The position numbers and the translations under genes were made by a program. Positions 41,801-53,890 of a stretch of 64,000 bases of DNA are shown here, piece after piece. The DNA comes from Bactrocera neohumeralis. Taxonomy: Eukaryota; Arthropoda; Insecta; Diptera; Tephritidae. The notes beneath the pieces are model-generated. The model was not told where the DNA came from, did not search any database, and saw only the letters and a program-made list of their open reading frames with translations. Within the stretch, counting starts at the first letter, position 1, and every line of letters starts with the position of its first letter. The stretch lies in NCBI RefSeq assembly GCF_024586455.1, contig NC_065921.1, forward strand, positions 28,827,135 to 28,891,134, in the 5' to 3' direction.

Positions 41801-44800
41801 ACCCTGAAGTAATGCAAACAACGTTCTGATGATGCGGAAGTCATATTCCACCCCTTCACTCGCAAAAAAAATTCCTAATTTTTTTACTTTAATTTTTTAT
41901 TTTTTTTTTTTTATTTTAATTTTAATTTTTTTTATTTTAATTTTAAATTTTTTTTATTTTAATTTTTTTTTTTTTTATTTTAATTTTTTTTTATTTTAAT
42001 TTTTTTTATTTTAATTTTTTTTTTTTAATTTTTTTATTATTTTAATTTAAAATTTTTTGTATTTAAATTTAAAATTTTTTTTTAATTTTTTTATTATTTT
42101 AATTTAAAAATTTTTTTATTTTAATTTACAATTTTTGTATTTTAATTTCAATTTTTTTTTTAATTACCCGCAAAAAAAATACTAATTTTTTTATTTTAAT
42201 TTTAAATTTTTTTAATATTAATTTTTAATTTTTTTAATTTTAATTTTTAATTTATTTTAATTTTAGCGTTTATTTTTTTTATTATTTTAATTTTAATTTT
42301 AAAATTTTTTAATTTTTTAATTTTAATTTTGAATTTTTTTATTTTAATTTTTAGTTTTTTTATTTTAATTTAAGTTTTTTTTTATTATTATTATATTATA
42401 TTATTTGTTTATTTATTGCTAATTTTTATATTTTAAATACCGAAATTTTTAATTTTTGTCAGATTTAATTTTTTTAAATATATGTATATTTATTTTATAT
42501 TTTATTAATATATCATAATTCGTGCTTATTTACTACCGCTGACCCCTTGCCATATGAATTGACTTTTTTAGTGTTTTGCTCGACAAGTTTACAAAATTTA
42601 CCACAGTGTTGCATTTATACGTAAGTACAATGTATAGATATATTTATAGGACACGCTTGAGTGAGTAAAATTTAATTTTCTATATTTCATTTTATATAAA
42701 AAAGTCAGTATTTTGGCTATATTTATATATACATATATTGTATGTGTGTATATATTTAGGTTTATTTATAGCTGTCACTGTCATTAAATTTTGTCACAAT
42801 TGCATATTTTAATTTCTTTTTAATGTTTACAATTACGAATGTTTATAATTTTTATTATAGCGAATTGTATCAAAAGGAACTTAGAGCAGTATTAGTATAT
42901 ATTACAACAGTAAATATGCATGTACATTCTACATATATATTTTATGTGTGTATTCAGTAAATACTTTAGTTGTTGTTGTTGTGAGGAAAATGATTATTAA
43001 TTTCTATAGCATATTTTACAAATAAATTCTTATAAATTTTTTTCAGTGCCAAACAGTTCTATAAATATTTTTTTATTTATTTATTTGATTTTTTTATTAT
43101 TTTATTTTAATATCTAGCTAGCTTATTATGCACTTGTATATAAAAAAATATATTTATTTTTGCTTCTACTTTTTGCTATAGATTTTGTTTGCCTGTATAA
43201 ATGTTGCAATTATTTAGTTTTTAGTGCCTTAAGTGTTTTTTCGCGTAGATAACTTACTTTTCCATATTTATGATTTGTTAATTATATTATCATATACATT
43301 TATGTGTTTATTTTTTTTTAGGTTATATAATCACTTTAAGAGTATTTATAAAGAAATCGTGTGTACAAATGTTTTTATGGTATTTTTATAAAAAAGTAAA
43401 CAAAAAGTATTTGCTATAACAAAATTTTACTTTAGGTCTATAATAAAATTGAGGTTATGCGCAAAAAAATATTGAAATTTTAAGTTTCGTAACAAAATTA
43501 TGCTTAAAAAACAAACACTGGGTTAAATTTTATCATTTATGCGTCATGTTATTTAATATTATTTAGTTTACAATGTTAAAAACAAAAATTCTTATTTTTT
43601 GATATAAAATTTTTATTATTTTTTAGTTTTTTAACATTATAACAATTATAATAATAAATTTTGCGTTACATAGAACTTTAGATTTAAAAAAAAAAATATT
43701 TTTATGAAAAATATATGTATGTATGCGAACAAGTTTTTGTTATTAATTTAAAGTGTTGAAAAAATATTCTTCTTAAAAACAAACACTGAATTCAGTTTTA
43801 GCATTTATGTGTCACATTTTTTAATATTATCTCCTTTATAATGTTAAAAAATAAAAAATAAAACATTTTTTTCTTGACAAATAAACAATAATAATACAAT
43901 TAATATTTTTTTTTTTGTAAAACAACTAAAATTTTAAAGTTTTGAAGCAAAATTAATCTTAAAAACAAACACTGGGTTAATGTATATCATACATGTGCCA
44001 TATTATTTAATATTATATCCCTTAAAATAACAAAAATCTAAAAATATTAAATAAAAAAAAAATGTGTGTTGCATAAAATTTCTGAAAATATTAAAAAAAA
44101 AATTAAGTGTGAAATATTGCTTTTCTGTTACATAAATTAATGAAAATATTTTCAAACTTAAAAAAATATAGTATAAATAAAAACACTTTTTATAAAAAAT
44201 TAAATTTAAACAATTATTTTTCTGTTATATAAATCGATAACAAAATTTTTAACACTTTATAAGAAAAAAGTATACTTTTTGCTCAAAAAAAATAATAATA
44301 TTAAATTATGCATTGGTTAAAAATTTAAAAATTATTTTTATATAGTTTTCATGTATTTCTGTTATATATGTAAATAGTTTAATAAAGTTTTTCCACTTTC
44401 GAATATAAGTTTTTACAGTTCACATTTAATTTTTTATTTTATATACATACATACATATATTCAAAATTTATTTTTTAACCTTTTATAAAAATTAAAAAAA
44501 ATATATATATTAAAAAAAAATAATAATAATGATTGCTTAAAAAAATATATTAAATTATGTGTCGCATAAAAATTTCAACATTATTATTTATAGTTCACAT
44601 TTCCGAAAATATTTTTTATACTTTACATTTCATTTTTTTGTTGTATAAATTGATAAAAAAACATTTTGAAGCATGAAAATATTTTTTTATTTTTACATTG
44701 AATTTTTCTTTTATATAAATACAAAACTGAATTTTTTACACTTCCAAAAAGATTTTTTATACTTTACATTAAATTTTTTTGTTATAAATTAATAAAAAAA

Positions 44801-45350
44801 AACATTTTAACGCACAAAAACAATTTTTTATACTTTAAATTTAATGTTTGTTTTATAAATTAATCAAATAACTTTTTTAAACTTCCGAAAATATAATAAA
44901 AAAATAGAATTTTTCATACTTTACATTCAAATTTTTTTGTTAAATAAATTAATAAAAAAAAATGTTAACACAAAAGAAATAATTTTTATAGTTCACAATT
45001 AATTTATCTTATATTAAAAATCAAAAATTAATTTCTATATAAACTAATTATAAAACAATAATATATTTATTTGCATTGAAATTGTGAAAATAAGGTCTAA
45101 AATATATTCGAGGACGGGCACAGCGCAGTATACATACTTACAGTGTATATATAGCTAAATTTACAGTAAACACTCTATGCTATAGTTTTGTATAATTAAA
45201 ACTAAATATTTATAAACATTCTACTTAGTATGTAAAGGTAGTGGTAAATGAAAAATTAAAAAAAAAAAAACAATTTTTACGACATATTCACAATAATAGT
45301 GCTTACTTACATACATATGCTTGAATTTCAATTGTCATAAAAATTAGTGT
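41801..45350. other. Intergenic AT-rich DNA
   Basis: 41880-42400 is nearly pure T and A. At 43500, 43785 and 43965 the phrase AAAACAAACACTG recurs, a short repeat in otherwise featureless AT sequence. No genes or elements are recognised. Confidence 0.6.
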
Positions 45351-45356
45351 TTTATT
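45351..45356 (-). terminator. Possible polyadenylation signal of the GalNAc-transferase gene
   Basis: AATAAA on the minus strand about 600 nt after the stop codon at 45957. The density of such hexamers in AT-rich DNA makes this tentative. Confidence 0.25.
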
Positions 45357-45956
45357 GTCATGTAATAAATCGAGTTATAGTAACTATAAAATTCGCGTAG
45401 TGGTTGAATTTTCGAAACAAAAAAAATATTGTTTTTGTAGTTTTTGTAATTTTTGTGGTATTTTTAACTACTTTAAATTACATAAAAATATATTTTCGCT
45501 AACTACAATGCGCTGAGTACACATACATACATACATTCGAGTGTGTATGCAGAATAAGCACCGCTAGATGAGCTGCAACATCAGCGGTGCCGCTAGGAAT
45601 GCTATTTTTACATTATGATTACAGATTTTCACGACACCAAGAACTGCTTCCTCAGCAGCAACTAACGGTGTAGGTGCTTAAAATGTGCACTTTACCAAAC
45701 AGAAAAAAACTTAAGTGCCAAAAAATTATTAGCTAACAATAACTGCTTTACAAAGTGTCAAGTTGTCAAAAATAAATATCAAAAAATAAAAAAAATATGT
45801 GCGCTACACAGACATATGTATACTTGTGCACACTATACATACATGTGTATACATAAATATGTATATGAGCTATACTCAATATTTACACAATGGCTTTGAC
45901 TTTCGACTTAGAACTAACTAGTTGACCTGTCGACTCTACCTGGCCGCCACACGCCC

Positions 45957-46590
45957 TCACAGCAACTTCTCGTGCTGTATGGTCCAGCGTTGCGTCTCAC
46001 TGTCATTATCACAGCGCGTCACTTGTAACTCATCGGAACTGCGCAATCCCATATGATCCAAACACAGACCCGTATTCAGATGTATCAGATGTTCGTTCTC
46101 GTAGCTCCACTGCTCGTTGTAGTCGTCGTTGTCCATGCAGGACACCATCTTGACGATGCGCACATCGCCGCGCCCGTGTGGCACGGTGGCGCAGCTGAGC
46201 TCGTTGCGCAGCACTTGCGTGTCGGTCAGCGTGAAGAATTGTGATTTGGTCAGTTTTTTGGCACACCAAAATATACCCAAATTGTAGGGTTTCTCATTGT
46301 TTTGCGACAAATCGTCGGCGCATAGCTCTTTACTGAGCGCACGTATTTGTCCGTAGGCCAACACGTTCTTGGTCGGTACGAATTTTTCCGGATAGATATT
46401 CTCCAAATACCAATTGAAACTCTTGCAACGCAACTTCTTACGCAGCAGCTTGCGGTGTGTCAAATCGCCGATGTCCGGGTGGTTTTTCAGATCGGGACGA
46501 TGGAGGAAGAAGATATTTACATAGTTGTCCATCCAGACGAGTGCCATGCGCGCGGTGTTGATGCCATGCGTATCGCGATCGTTGGGGAAT
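45957..46590 (-). CDS. GalNAc-transferase exon 4: end of catalytic domain and ricin-type lectin
   Basis: Acceptor CCTTCCAG|AT; 634 nt, residues 412-622 and a TGA at 45959-45957. Starts EFPNDRDTHGINTAR and includes NWYLENIYPE, the usual end of the catalytic domain. The lectin domain follows, with GLCLDHMG and TRCDNDSETQRW. It is a GC-rich island in AT-rich surroundings. Confidence 0.94.
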
Positions 46591-49500
46591 CTGGAAGGCA
46601 GGAAATTGTTAAAAATTTATGTTAAAAAAATAATTAAAAATAAATATTAAGAATTATTTATGTAATTTTTTTGAGTAATAATATCGAGTTTTGTCTAGTG
46701 TTTATGAAGAATATTCACTTAAAAGAAATTAATTAAAAAATAAAATAAAAAAAAATTAATTAATAAAAAATTAAAAAATAAAAATAACAGTAACTTAAAA
46801 AAAATAAATAATAATTAAAAAATTTTAAATAAAATAAATTAAAAAAATCTTATATAAAACATTTTGAAATTCAATATACATAGATACATACATACAAACA
46901 TAATAATAATAAATAATAATATCGGAGCTTTTACTAATTTTTAAAAAGGTTTTAATTAAAATAAATGTAAAAAACTTCAAATATGTAAATAAATTATGAA
47001 AAAATAAATAAATAATTAAAGAAAAAAATAAATGAAAAAGAAAAAAGTAAGAAAGAAAATTCAAAAATTATTTAAATAAAATAATAATAAAACTTATTTC
47101 AAAACAAATTTAAAAAATATTTTTAAAAACTTTAATATTTAATAATTTTAGCTACATACATATGTATGTACATATATGGTTGTGGGTCAGGAATCTGACG
47201 TTTATGGAAAAGAGGTTAAAATAAAAGTTTAAAAAAATTAAAAAAAAAATTAAAAAATTAGATACAATAGTAAATAATTAAATATTTTCTAATAGTTTGG
47301 TATTATTGAACTATTTATATAGTTGTCAGGGTTGCAATTTTTTTATTAAAATATTTTTAATTCCAATGTTGAGAAAAAAATTCAATTCTGAATTTTTAAT
47401 TCCAATTTTGGGTAATGAAAATTTTACTTTGGGGTAATAGCAAAATAAGAATATATTTTATGTATTTTTTTAATCTGGTATTTCAGATAAAATATTGAAT
47501 AAATAAAAATAAAAATTTGTATCCGATAGAAATTTTAAAACAATTTATAAATAAGATTTATAAAATTTAATTCTCAATTTTTAATTTCAATTTTGGGTAA
47601 TGTAAATTTCATTTTTAATTCCAAAATTGGAATTTAATACTTTTTTTTAATTTTTAAAAACTATAAAATTGAGATTAACGTTTTTTATATTTTTTTTATT
47701 AAATTTTATTTTATTATATTTTATTAAATATTAAATTTTTAATCCGATTTTTGGAATTAGAAGTTATAAAATAAAAAATAATATAAAAAAAAATATAAAA
47801 TAATATTTCGGAACTACAGAACAAAATCCAATGTATATTTAATTAGTTATTTAAGGCAATAATTGCAACCCTGGTAGTTTGGTAGCTGTAAAGTTTGTTA
47901 TTATGTAGTTTGACTATCGATTACTAATATAAATTTAAAACTAAACATATTTTTTTAAATAAAGAATGTAAAAATATTTTCTTTCTGTCAATAATAAAAC
48001 CAATAGAGACATGAGGTGTTAATATTTTTTCTAATTATGCCGTTATTAATTACAATTAAGTGTATAAACTGATTACTTCTTGGTAAATAAATGGTTAAAT
48101 CAAGTATATAACAGTACATAAAGAATTAAAGAACAAGTGTAAGAGGTTAATTTTATCTTATTCAACTATATACTTACGTTACTGTAATTAAATATATACT
48201 TCTTAAAAAGCAATAAAAAATATTTAGGTTATAAAGCTGTAGGCTATGTAGATTCTATGAGATTGTGTTATAAATATAATATGTATGTACATATATGTAA
48301 CATAACCGCTGGACAAACATTTAGCTGTCATCTTTTATTGCCTTATCCAAAATGTTTTTTTTTTTATTATTTATTAAAAATACACATTTACTGTTATTGT
48401 TAAGCTTATTGTATTTGCTTTAGGAAATAATAACATTTCAGAACACACAACCCATCACACAAAAATAATGCACAATTGTTTAAATATTTACAATTTCTTT
48501 AAGTCTCTTCAACCAAGTACAGCTATGAAAATAAATTAAACAATAAATATGTTAAAATTAACTGTAAATTAATATTTTCTTTGCACAGTCGTTAATAGCT
48601 ACTGTGTTGTTAACCTTAAAAACCTTTCCTACTCAAAAAAAAAACTAAAAAAGTCTACAAAAAGGGACTACGTGAGCTTTTTAGCAGGCGATAATGAGCC
48701 CAACGGTCTATTATGTAAAATACATTGAAATATACAAAAATAATAGATGTACGGATGAGCGTTTGTGACATCGGCAAAAATGTTTCCAAATATTTCTCGA
48801 ACTATGTATTATATTTTTCATGCGTATTTGGACTTAAAACTAGATGCCACACTTGACAATAAAAACGATGTTATATAAGTTGGCCTAATTTTATGAGACG
48901 AGTAAGCATTTGAAGTCACTGTTTATACAAGTGTAAAGCTACACTAACTTTTTACTATAACTATAATGTTTTCAAAGGCGTTCAAATATGCCTACATATG
49001 TATACTCATATAAATTTTCATATTTGCGGTTCAAATGTAATTTTTTTTACTTACTCGTATGGATGGAAATCGCGAAACACGTGCCCCACGCGCGAACATG
49101 GGATCGTTTCAATTGTGCCACCGCATTGCCAAATTCTAAAGGACATCTCAAGATTTTCACCACCCCAGCCATCCATCTGAAACAAAAAAAAAAAAATAAT
49201 ATGATATGTTTATCATAAAATTATTGTTTACATTAGCTATTATTTCCCAACATGAATACACTTAAAAATAACAGATTTCTGCCCTCGAAAAAAAAAACAT
49301 TAAAAACTTCCAAAAGTTTACAAAAATCTTGTAATCCCACTTACCTGCTCATCATAACTACCACTATCCCAGAAGTAGCGTCGATCGATCGCAAACAAAC
49401 CACCCGCCATGGTCGGACTATAGGCTGGGCATATTTCACGCGGTTGATCGCATTCACGCAATTGACGTTTCTTCTCACGATCCGATAGCTCAATCCAATC

Positions 49501-52314
49501 GAAATGGCCCGACCACTCGAAACCGCCAACCTGGAACGACTTATAGCCATTTGTGCTGTATTGAAAATCTTTCGAATCGATCACATCGATTATCGGCACC
49601 AACACGCTGGTACGCGACTCTTTGATGCGCTGCAGCAGTGGCTCACACCAGCCAATATTCGCTTCACAATGTGCATCCAAAAAGATGAGCACGTCGCCGG
49701 TGGCTATGCGGGCGCCGGCCAAGCGCGCTCGTATCAAACCGAGACTAGAAAGTGGATGAGAGAAAAATAGTTGAGAGCGCTATTTTTAGTTAGTTAGTTA
49801 TAAAAAATAGAATATCAGATAACAAAATCTACGCAAATGAGCAGTGGATAGTGGGCAGCTGGCAGGCTACAGCTTATTACCAGCAAGAGTATCATATTTT
49901 GCTTTATTATATTATAAGCATTATATTTCATTATTAAACCTAAAAGCATTAGCAAAAATGCACAGTACATGAATATGATACACATTTACATATGTATGTA
50001 TGTATGTTAGAAAAATTAAAAATAAAACGAACAGCTGTGCTAACAATATCTCCTGTTCTTTTACGCTGTTTGTGTGTATGAGTGTGAGTGTGCGTAAAGC
50101 GGTCACTGTTGCGTGCACTGACGTTTAGAAAGCAAAACAAATGATACAACATCAACTCTGTTTCAGCCTCCGCAGCATCAAATATTTAAATTAAAGCAAG
50201 CGCACAAACAAAATAAAAAAAGAAAAGTTTTAAGCAAAACACCTCAGCAACAAGTTAGCCACGAAACCATGCTAAGTTACAAAAATATTGTATATACATA
50301 CATATATATGTAAGTAGTTTGTGTTGATGCTAATAGAAAAGCTGCTTAGAAAACTAGTAAGCTTGACTTTTGGTGTTATCGAACTCGGTGTAGACGAATG
50401 CCGCGCACCTCAATCGAAGTTTGAATTGTGAAAATGATTACTATTTCATGAGTGGTTAAGTTCGGCTGAAGACACAACTAAAATCTCTATTAAAATGTAT
50501 GTTTACGAGCAGAGACAGTTTCGGTCATAAAGCGTTCAACTTTGTATGGACACATTTTAAACACCACAAAAGTTGACAAGTGGCATTTAGGCCAAACGAA
50601 CGACTGGTAACAGCTTTTTGACCTTTAACAAGATGACTTTTCGTTATTTCATAGCTAACAAAAAATGTATGTGGCATGAAGTCTTGGAAGATGCAATAAG
50701 ATGTTGTGCCAGCAACTATGAGATGTAACTTGCTTATATGATTGTTGAAAACGATTAACATAACGGCTTTTATGAATTCTTGACACTGTTGTGTGTTTAA
50801 AATCAACTGAGAAATATGGTTAAATGTGGTATGTGTTTAGTTCTGTGTTTTATATACTTTTTATTGCGGACTTAATGTGCTCACCAAAGATTTTCCAGTT
50901 AAATCACTCCAACAAACATATAAATTACCTTTGCAATTAAATAAAATTAATTAATAATTATTTAACCAAAATTCCTTTCAATAAAGAACCATATTGTTTT
51001 AACTAGAACTTCACTGACAGATGGATGCTAAGCAGAAATTGAAAAATGGCCCATGTTTCCACTAATTATAAAAATTTTCTGAAAAACTACTGAAAATTTA
51101 TGTATAAATATATTAAAGGAACATTTGAATGTCAGCAGACTAACGACTTTCACATAATTTTATCTGATTTTTTGTTTGTTTTATAAATCTCTTCAGCATC
51201 ACTTCCGTTTGCAATTACAATTAATTATCTTTTTATGTGGTAAGTCAATTTTGTAATCATTTGTGCTTCTGTTCAGCTCTAAGCAAGCTAGTCGTTAGCT
51301 GCGCATTCTAAGCGGCATGCTTCGCTTTCGTCATTGACTGCGCAAGCTAAGTCCAATCGGTCAACAGATTGTGGTCATGCTTCGTTAGCTGAGAGCAACA
51401 CATCTTCACAACAATTTAGCGTCTTATGAAATATTATTGTGTATTTGGCAAACATTCAATGGTGTAGTATTTGCGCTAAAACACATAAACACACACAAAT
51501 TTACACTAAGCACAGAAAAACAACATTTGTATATAAGCAAGAATATTTAGGCTGTATAGCTACAATGCTTGCAACAACAATACTTAAATGTTTAAACTTA
51601 CCGATTTTTAAGACGCAACACTTTCACCTTTCCATTTGGTATTCTAGTACTGATATAGTAATCCAATTTACCGTGCAACTCATCATTTGTGCTACCATCG
51701 TCGACCAAAATGATCTCCTTCAACACCTTTTCATTGCACGTATTCAAAGTACTATGCACTGTACGGACCAGCACTGAGTAGGGTTCATTGTAGAAAATTA
51801 CGATGACACTAGTGCTGGGCAGCGTTTTTAAATCAAAAGTCTGTTGCAAGCATGCTGGGTGGCGCGAATCAACTAAAGTTCGATTATAAGATAATCTTTC
51901 GCTGATTTCTTGATTTAGTGAAATCTTTTTGTAAATTTCCTCGCCACGCCGTGCTGCTTCACCACTCAAATGTGCAGACGTTCCAAGTGCTCCTAGTGCT
52001 GGATCTTGCTTCTGCAAATCCATACGTATGCTTAGCTCATATATTGATTCTGTTGAAGGCTCCAATTCATTATGCGGACGTTCAATCGCACGATGTCGTG
52101 GATTGATGCGCGCTCTGTGTTTGTATGTTTCTTCTTTAGGTAGTACATCGTTTTGCTCCTGTAAGCTTTTTAGTTTTGCATTTTGACTTTGAGCTTCTCG
52201 TATGGTGTCCTCAACTTGCAGCACTTTAATGTAAAGTATAAAGCAGAGCGTAACCAATGCGAAAATAATAGTTTTGCCGTAACAGGAACGTAGGGGACGC
52301 AAGGAACGCAACAT
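45957..52314 (-). CDS. Polypeptide N-acetylgalactosaminyltransferase (pgant/GALNT family), complete, 4 coding exons
   Basis: Spliced complement(join(45957-46590, 49055-49176, 49345-49744, 51602-52314)); all junctions are in phase and yield 622 residues. It adds GalNAc to Ser/Thr of secretory proteins, starting mucin-type O-glycans in the Golgi. Seen: short cytosolic N-terminus, signal-anchor at about 14-32 (KTIIFALVTLCFILYIKVL), stem to about 150, and GT-A domain with SVIVIFYNEPYSVLVRTVHS (169-188). The Mn-binding DAH is at 261-263. The Gal/GalNAc-T block MDGWGGENLEMSFRIWQCGG spans 372-391. A ricin-type lectin domain (about 490-620) has QxW-type ends YNEQW and TQRW. Length and order are typical of the family, and the start is the only Met before the anchor. 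It is convergent to Khc-73. The paralogue within the fly pgant set is not assigned. Confidence 0.95.
46591..49054. other. GalNAc-transferase intron 3, AT-rich
   Basis: About 2.5 kb. It includes a stretch at 47330-47860 where AATTCCAATTTTGGGTAAT-like phrases recur (47360-47410 and 47570-47620). No exon or transposon domain is recognised. Confidence 0.65.
49055..49176 (-). CDS. GalNAc-transferase exon 3: Gal/GalNAc-T motif
   Basis: Acceptor TGTTTCAG|ATG and donor CATACGA|GTAAGT; 122 nt, residues 372-411 plus two bases. Reads MDGWGGENLEMSFRIWQCGG, TIETIPCSRVGHVFRDFHPY, the most conserved stretch of the family. Confidence 0.95.
49345..49744 (-). CDS. GalNAc-transferase exon 2: DxH metal site
   Basis: Acceptor TTTCTAG|TC and donor GAGCAG|GTAAGT; 400 nt, residues 238-371. 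Contains GLIRARLAGARIATGDVLIF, LDAHCE (the DxH), GGFEWSGHFDWIEL and TMAGGLFAIDRRYFWDSGSY. Confidence 0.95.
49745..51601. other. GalNAc-transferase intron 1
   Basis: About 1.86 kb with less extreme AT content than the intergenic DNA. A short repeated phrase CATGCTTCG(C/T)T occurs near 51317 and 51376. Open frames (for example 50525-50806, minus) show no recognisable domain. Confidence 0.6.
51602..52314 (-). CDS. GalNAc-transferase exon 1: anchor, stem, start of catalytic domain
   Basis: ATG at 52314-52312; encodes residues 1-237 plus two bases, ending AAAAATCG|GTAAGT. Carries the membrane anchor, the stem, RHPAC (151-155) and the nucleotide-binding IILVDDGSTNDELHGKLDYY block (201-220). Confidence 0.94.
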
Positions 52315-53890
52315 GTTTAATCGTGTCGTGCTAAGGGCTAGCTAGGTGCAGTAGATGGGAGGTTGAGTGTGCAATTATGACGGTGAGTGGGTGGTCTTTT
52401 GTTGCCGTATTCAAACTTAAAGGAGCAGGGATGTAAGACCGAAGTCAACGGTATACGCATTACCGTAGGCTACAACCACGGCACAAATTAATCCGATAGT
52501 AAATAAACTGCTCTCATTTATGTTGCTTATATGTAGTATATTGCGGCGCAACACTTCCACTCGTAACTTACAACTTTCGCCTTTGATTCTACACCAATCG
52601 AAAATGGAATTTTATGCTAATGTTAATTCATTAGCTTTTGGCTAGTGCGCTTAATCGTCGTTTAGTTTGTACTTCTTTCGCTATGGCACAATTTTGTAGA
52701 AATCCAAATCCAGTTTTACCGCTACTACCTAGCGTATTTGCATTGATCGTGCTGAACCGTCGTTAACCGACCGTCTGCGTGATGTGGCCAAAACGTACTA
52801 ACGCAAGTGTTTGAGACTCACAGATTATGACTTCTAGCTGACGATTCACCGTCACCGTCACCGTCACCATCTCATTTCGTAGCACAACAACGTTAACGGT
52901 TTGTATTATTTTTGTCTTTTTGCCAACCTACTGTTGAAGACGCTTCTACCACTAGCACTGCCTCGCTAGTCGCTAGCTTTTGATGCTTTCGCTCTAGGTA
53001 TTCATATTTTGTTGTTAATACTCTTTTTTTCTTAAGCTCTTGTTTCTTATACCATAATTCTCGACGTACTCAATAAGTTCTTCCGACACTCAATATGTTA
53101 CAAACTTGTTCTTTCTTTAAGCACTTTTTCTTAATACTAGTTACAAAATTAAATTATTTTATTCAGATTTTCGGCTTTTTACACTAATAAGAAATTGCAA
53201 ACAAATATGTTTCTTCGTTAATTGGTAAGAAGGTGTATATAAAATATATTATGGCCGAAACCGCAGCTGCACCCACAATTGTTGAACGTGTTGTTATTTG
53301 TGTTGTTATTGTTTCCTGTTGCTTTGTGCAGCTGTTTGACGTTTCCTCAGAGGAAGCATTCTGTACTTCAGTGGACTCTATTACTTGCTGCCTCCATAGG
53401 CAATAAAAGATTTCTCATTTTATCTTCTTCTTATTTTATCACTGGCATTTCGTTAAATTTATTAAAATCTCCCAACTGCCAGTCCACGTTTTGAACAAAT
53501 TTTCAAAACTTGTATTCCAAAACGTGCGCGGCCAATTCATAAACCTTTTTTCTTTCCAATTATTTTTATATCTAACTACTAAGTTCTATCTGGCAATAAA
53601 ACTTACACAAAGTTCGCAATAATTATTGCCATTCGGAATGCGGCGTCAAGAAGGAAAGAAATCTCTCTCTTCAGAATTTGTTTTGTTTTGTTATTTTGTT
53701 TTGTTCGCAGTTTCCAATATTTTTGCGCCCTTTCCAATGTTGCTTCTTTCTCTAAAATTTTCAGTACTGCCAAGTTAAATACATACATTTAGTGATACCA
53801 AATATGTAATTTAAAAAATAATTATATTTTAATATTATTGCTATAGTTTTTAATAATAAAATTAATAGTTTTAACAACAGTCTATCTATT
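52315..53890. other. 5' flank of the GalNAc-transferase gene
   Basis: Presumed 5' UTR and promoter region. It has moderate GC content and a hexanucleotide repeat (CACCGT)3CACCAT at 52847-52870. No clear TATA or initiator can be assigned without transcript ends. An open frame at 53279-53494 is not family-like. Confidence 0.45.
52847..52870 (+). repeat. Hexanucleotide repeat (CACCGT)n
   Basis: Three perfect CACCGT units and one CACCAT, about 530 bp upstream of the transferase start codon. Confidence 0.85.

Noticed and set aside
50525..50806. 93-residue minus-strand open frame in transferase intron 1
   Set aside because: The exons on either side join in phase without it, and it has no domain. 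An unrelated nested gene cannot be supported from sequence alone.
53279..53494. Hydrophobic 71-residue open frame resembling a signal peptide
   Set aside because: Leu/Val-rich text comes from TTG/GTT-rich DNA. There is no conserved cleavage context or downstream domain.
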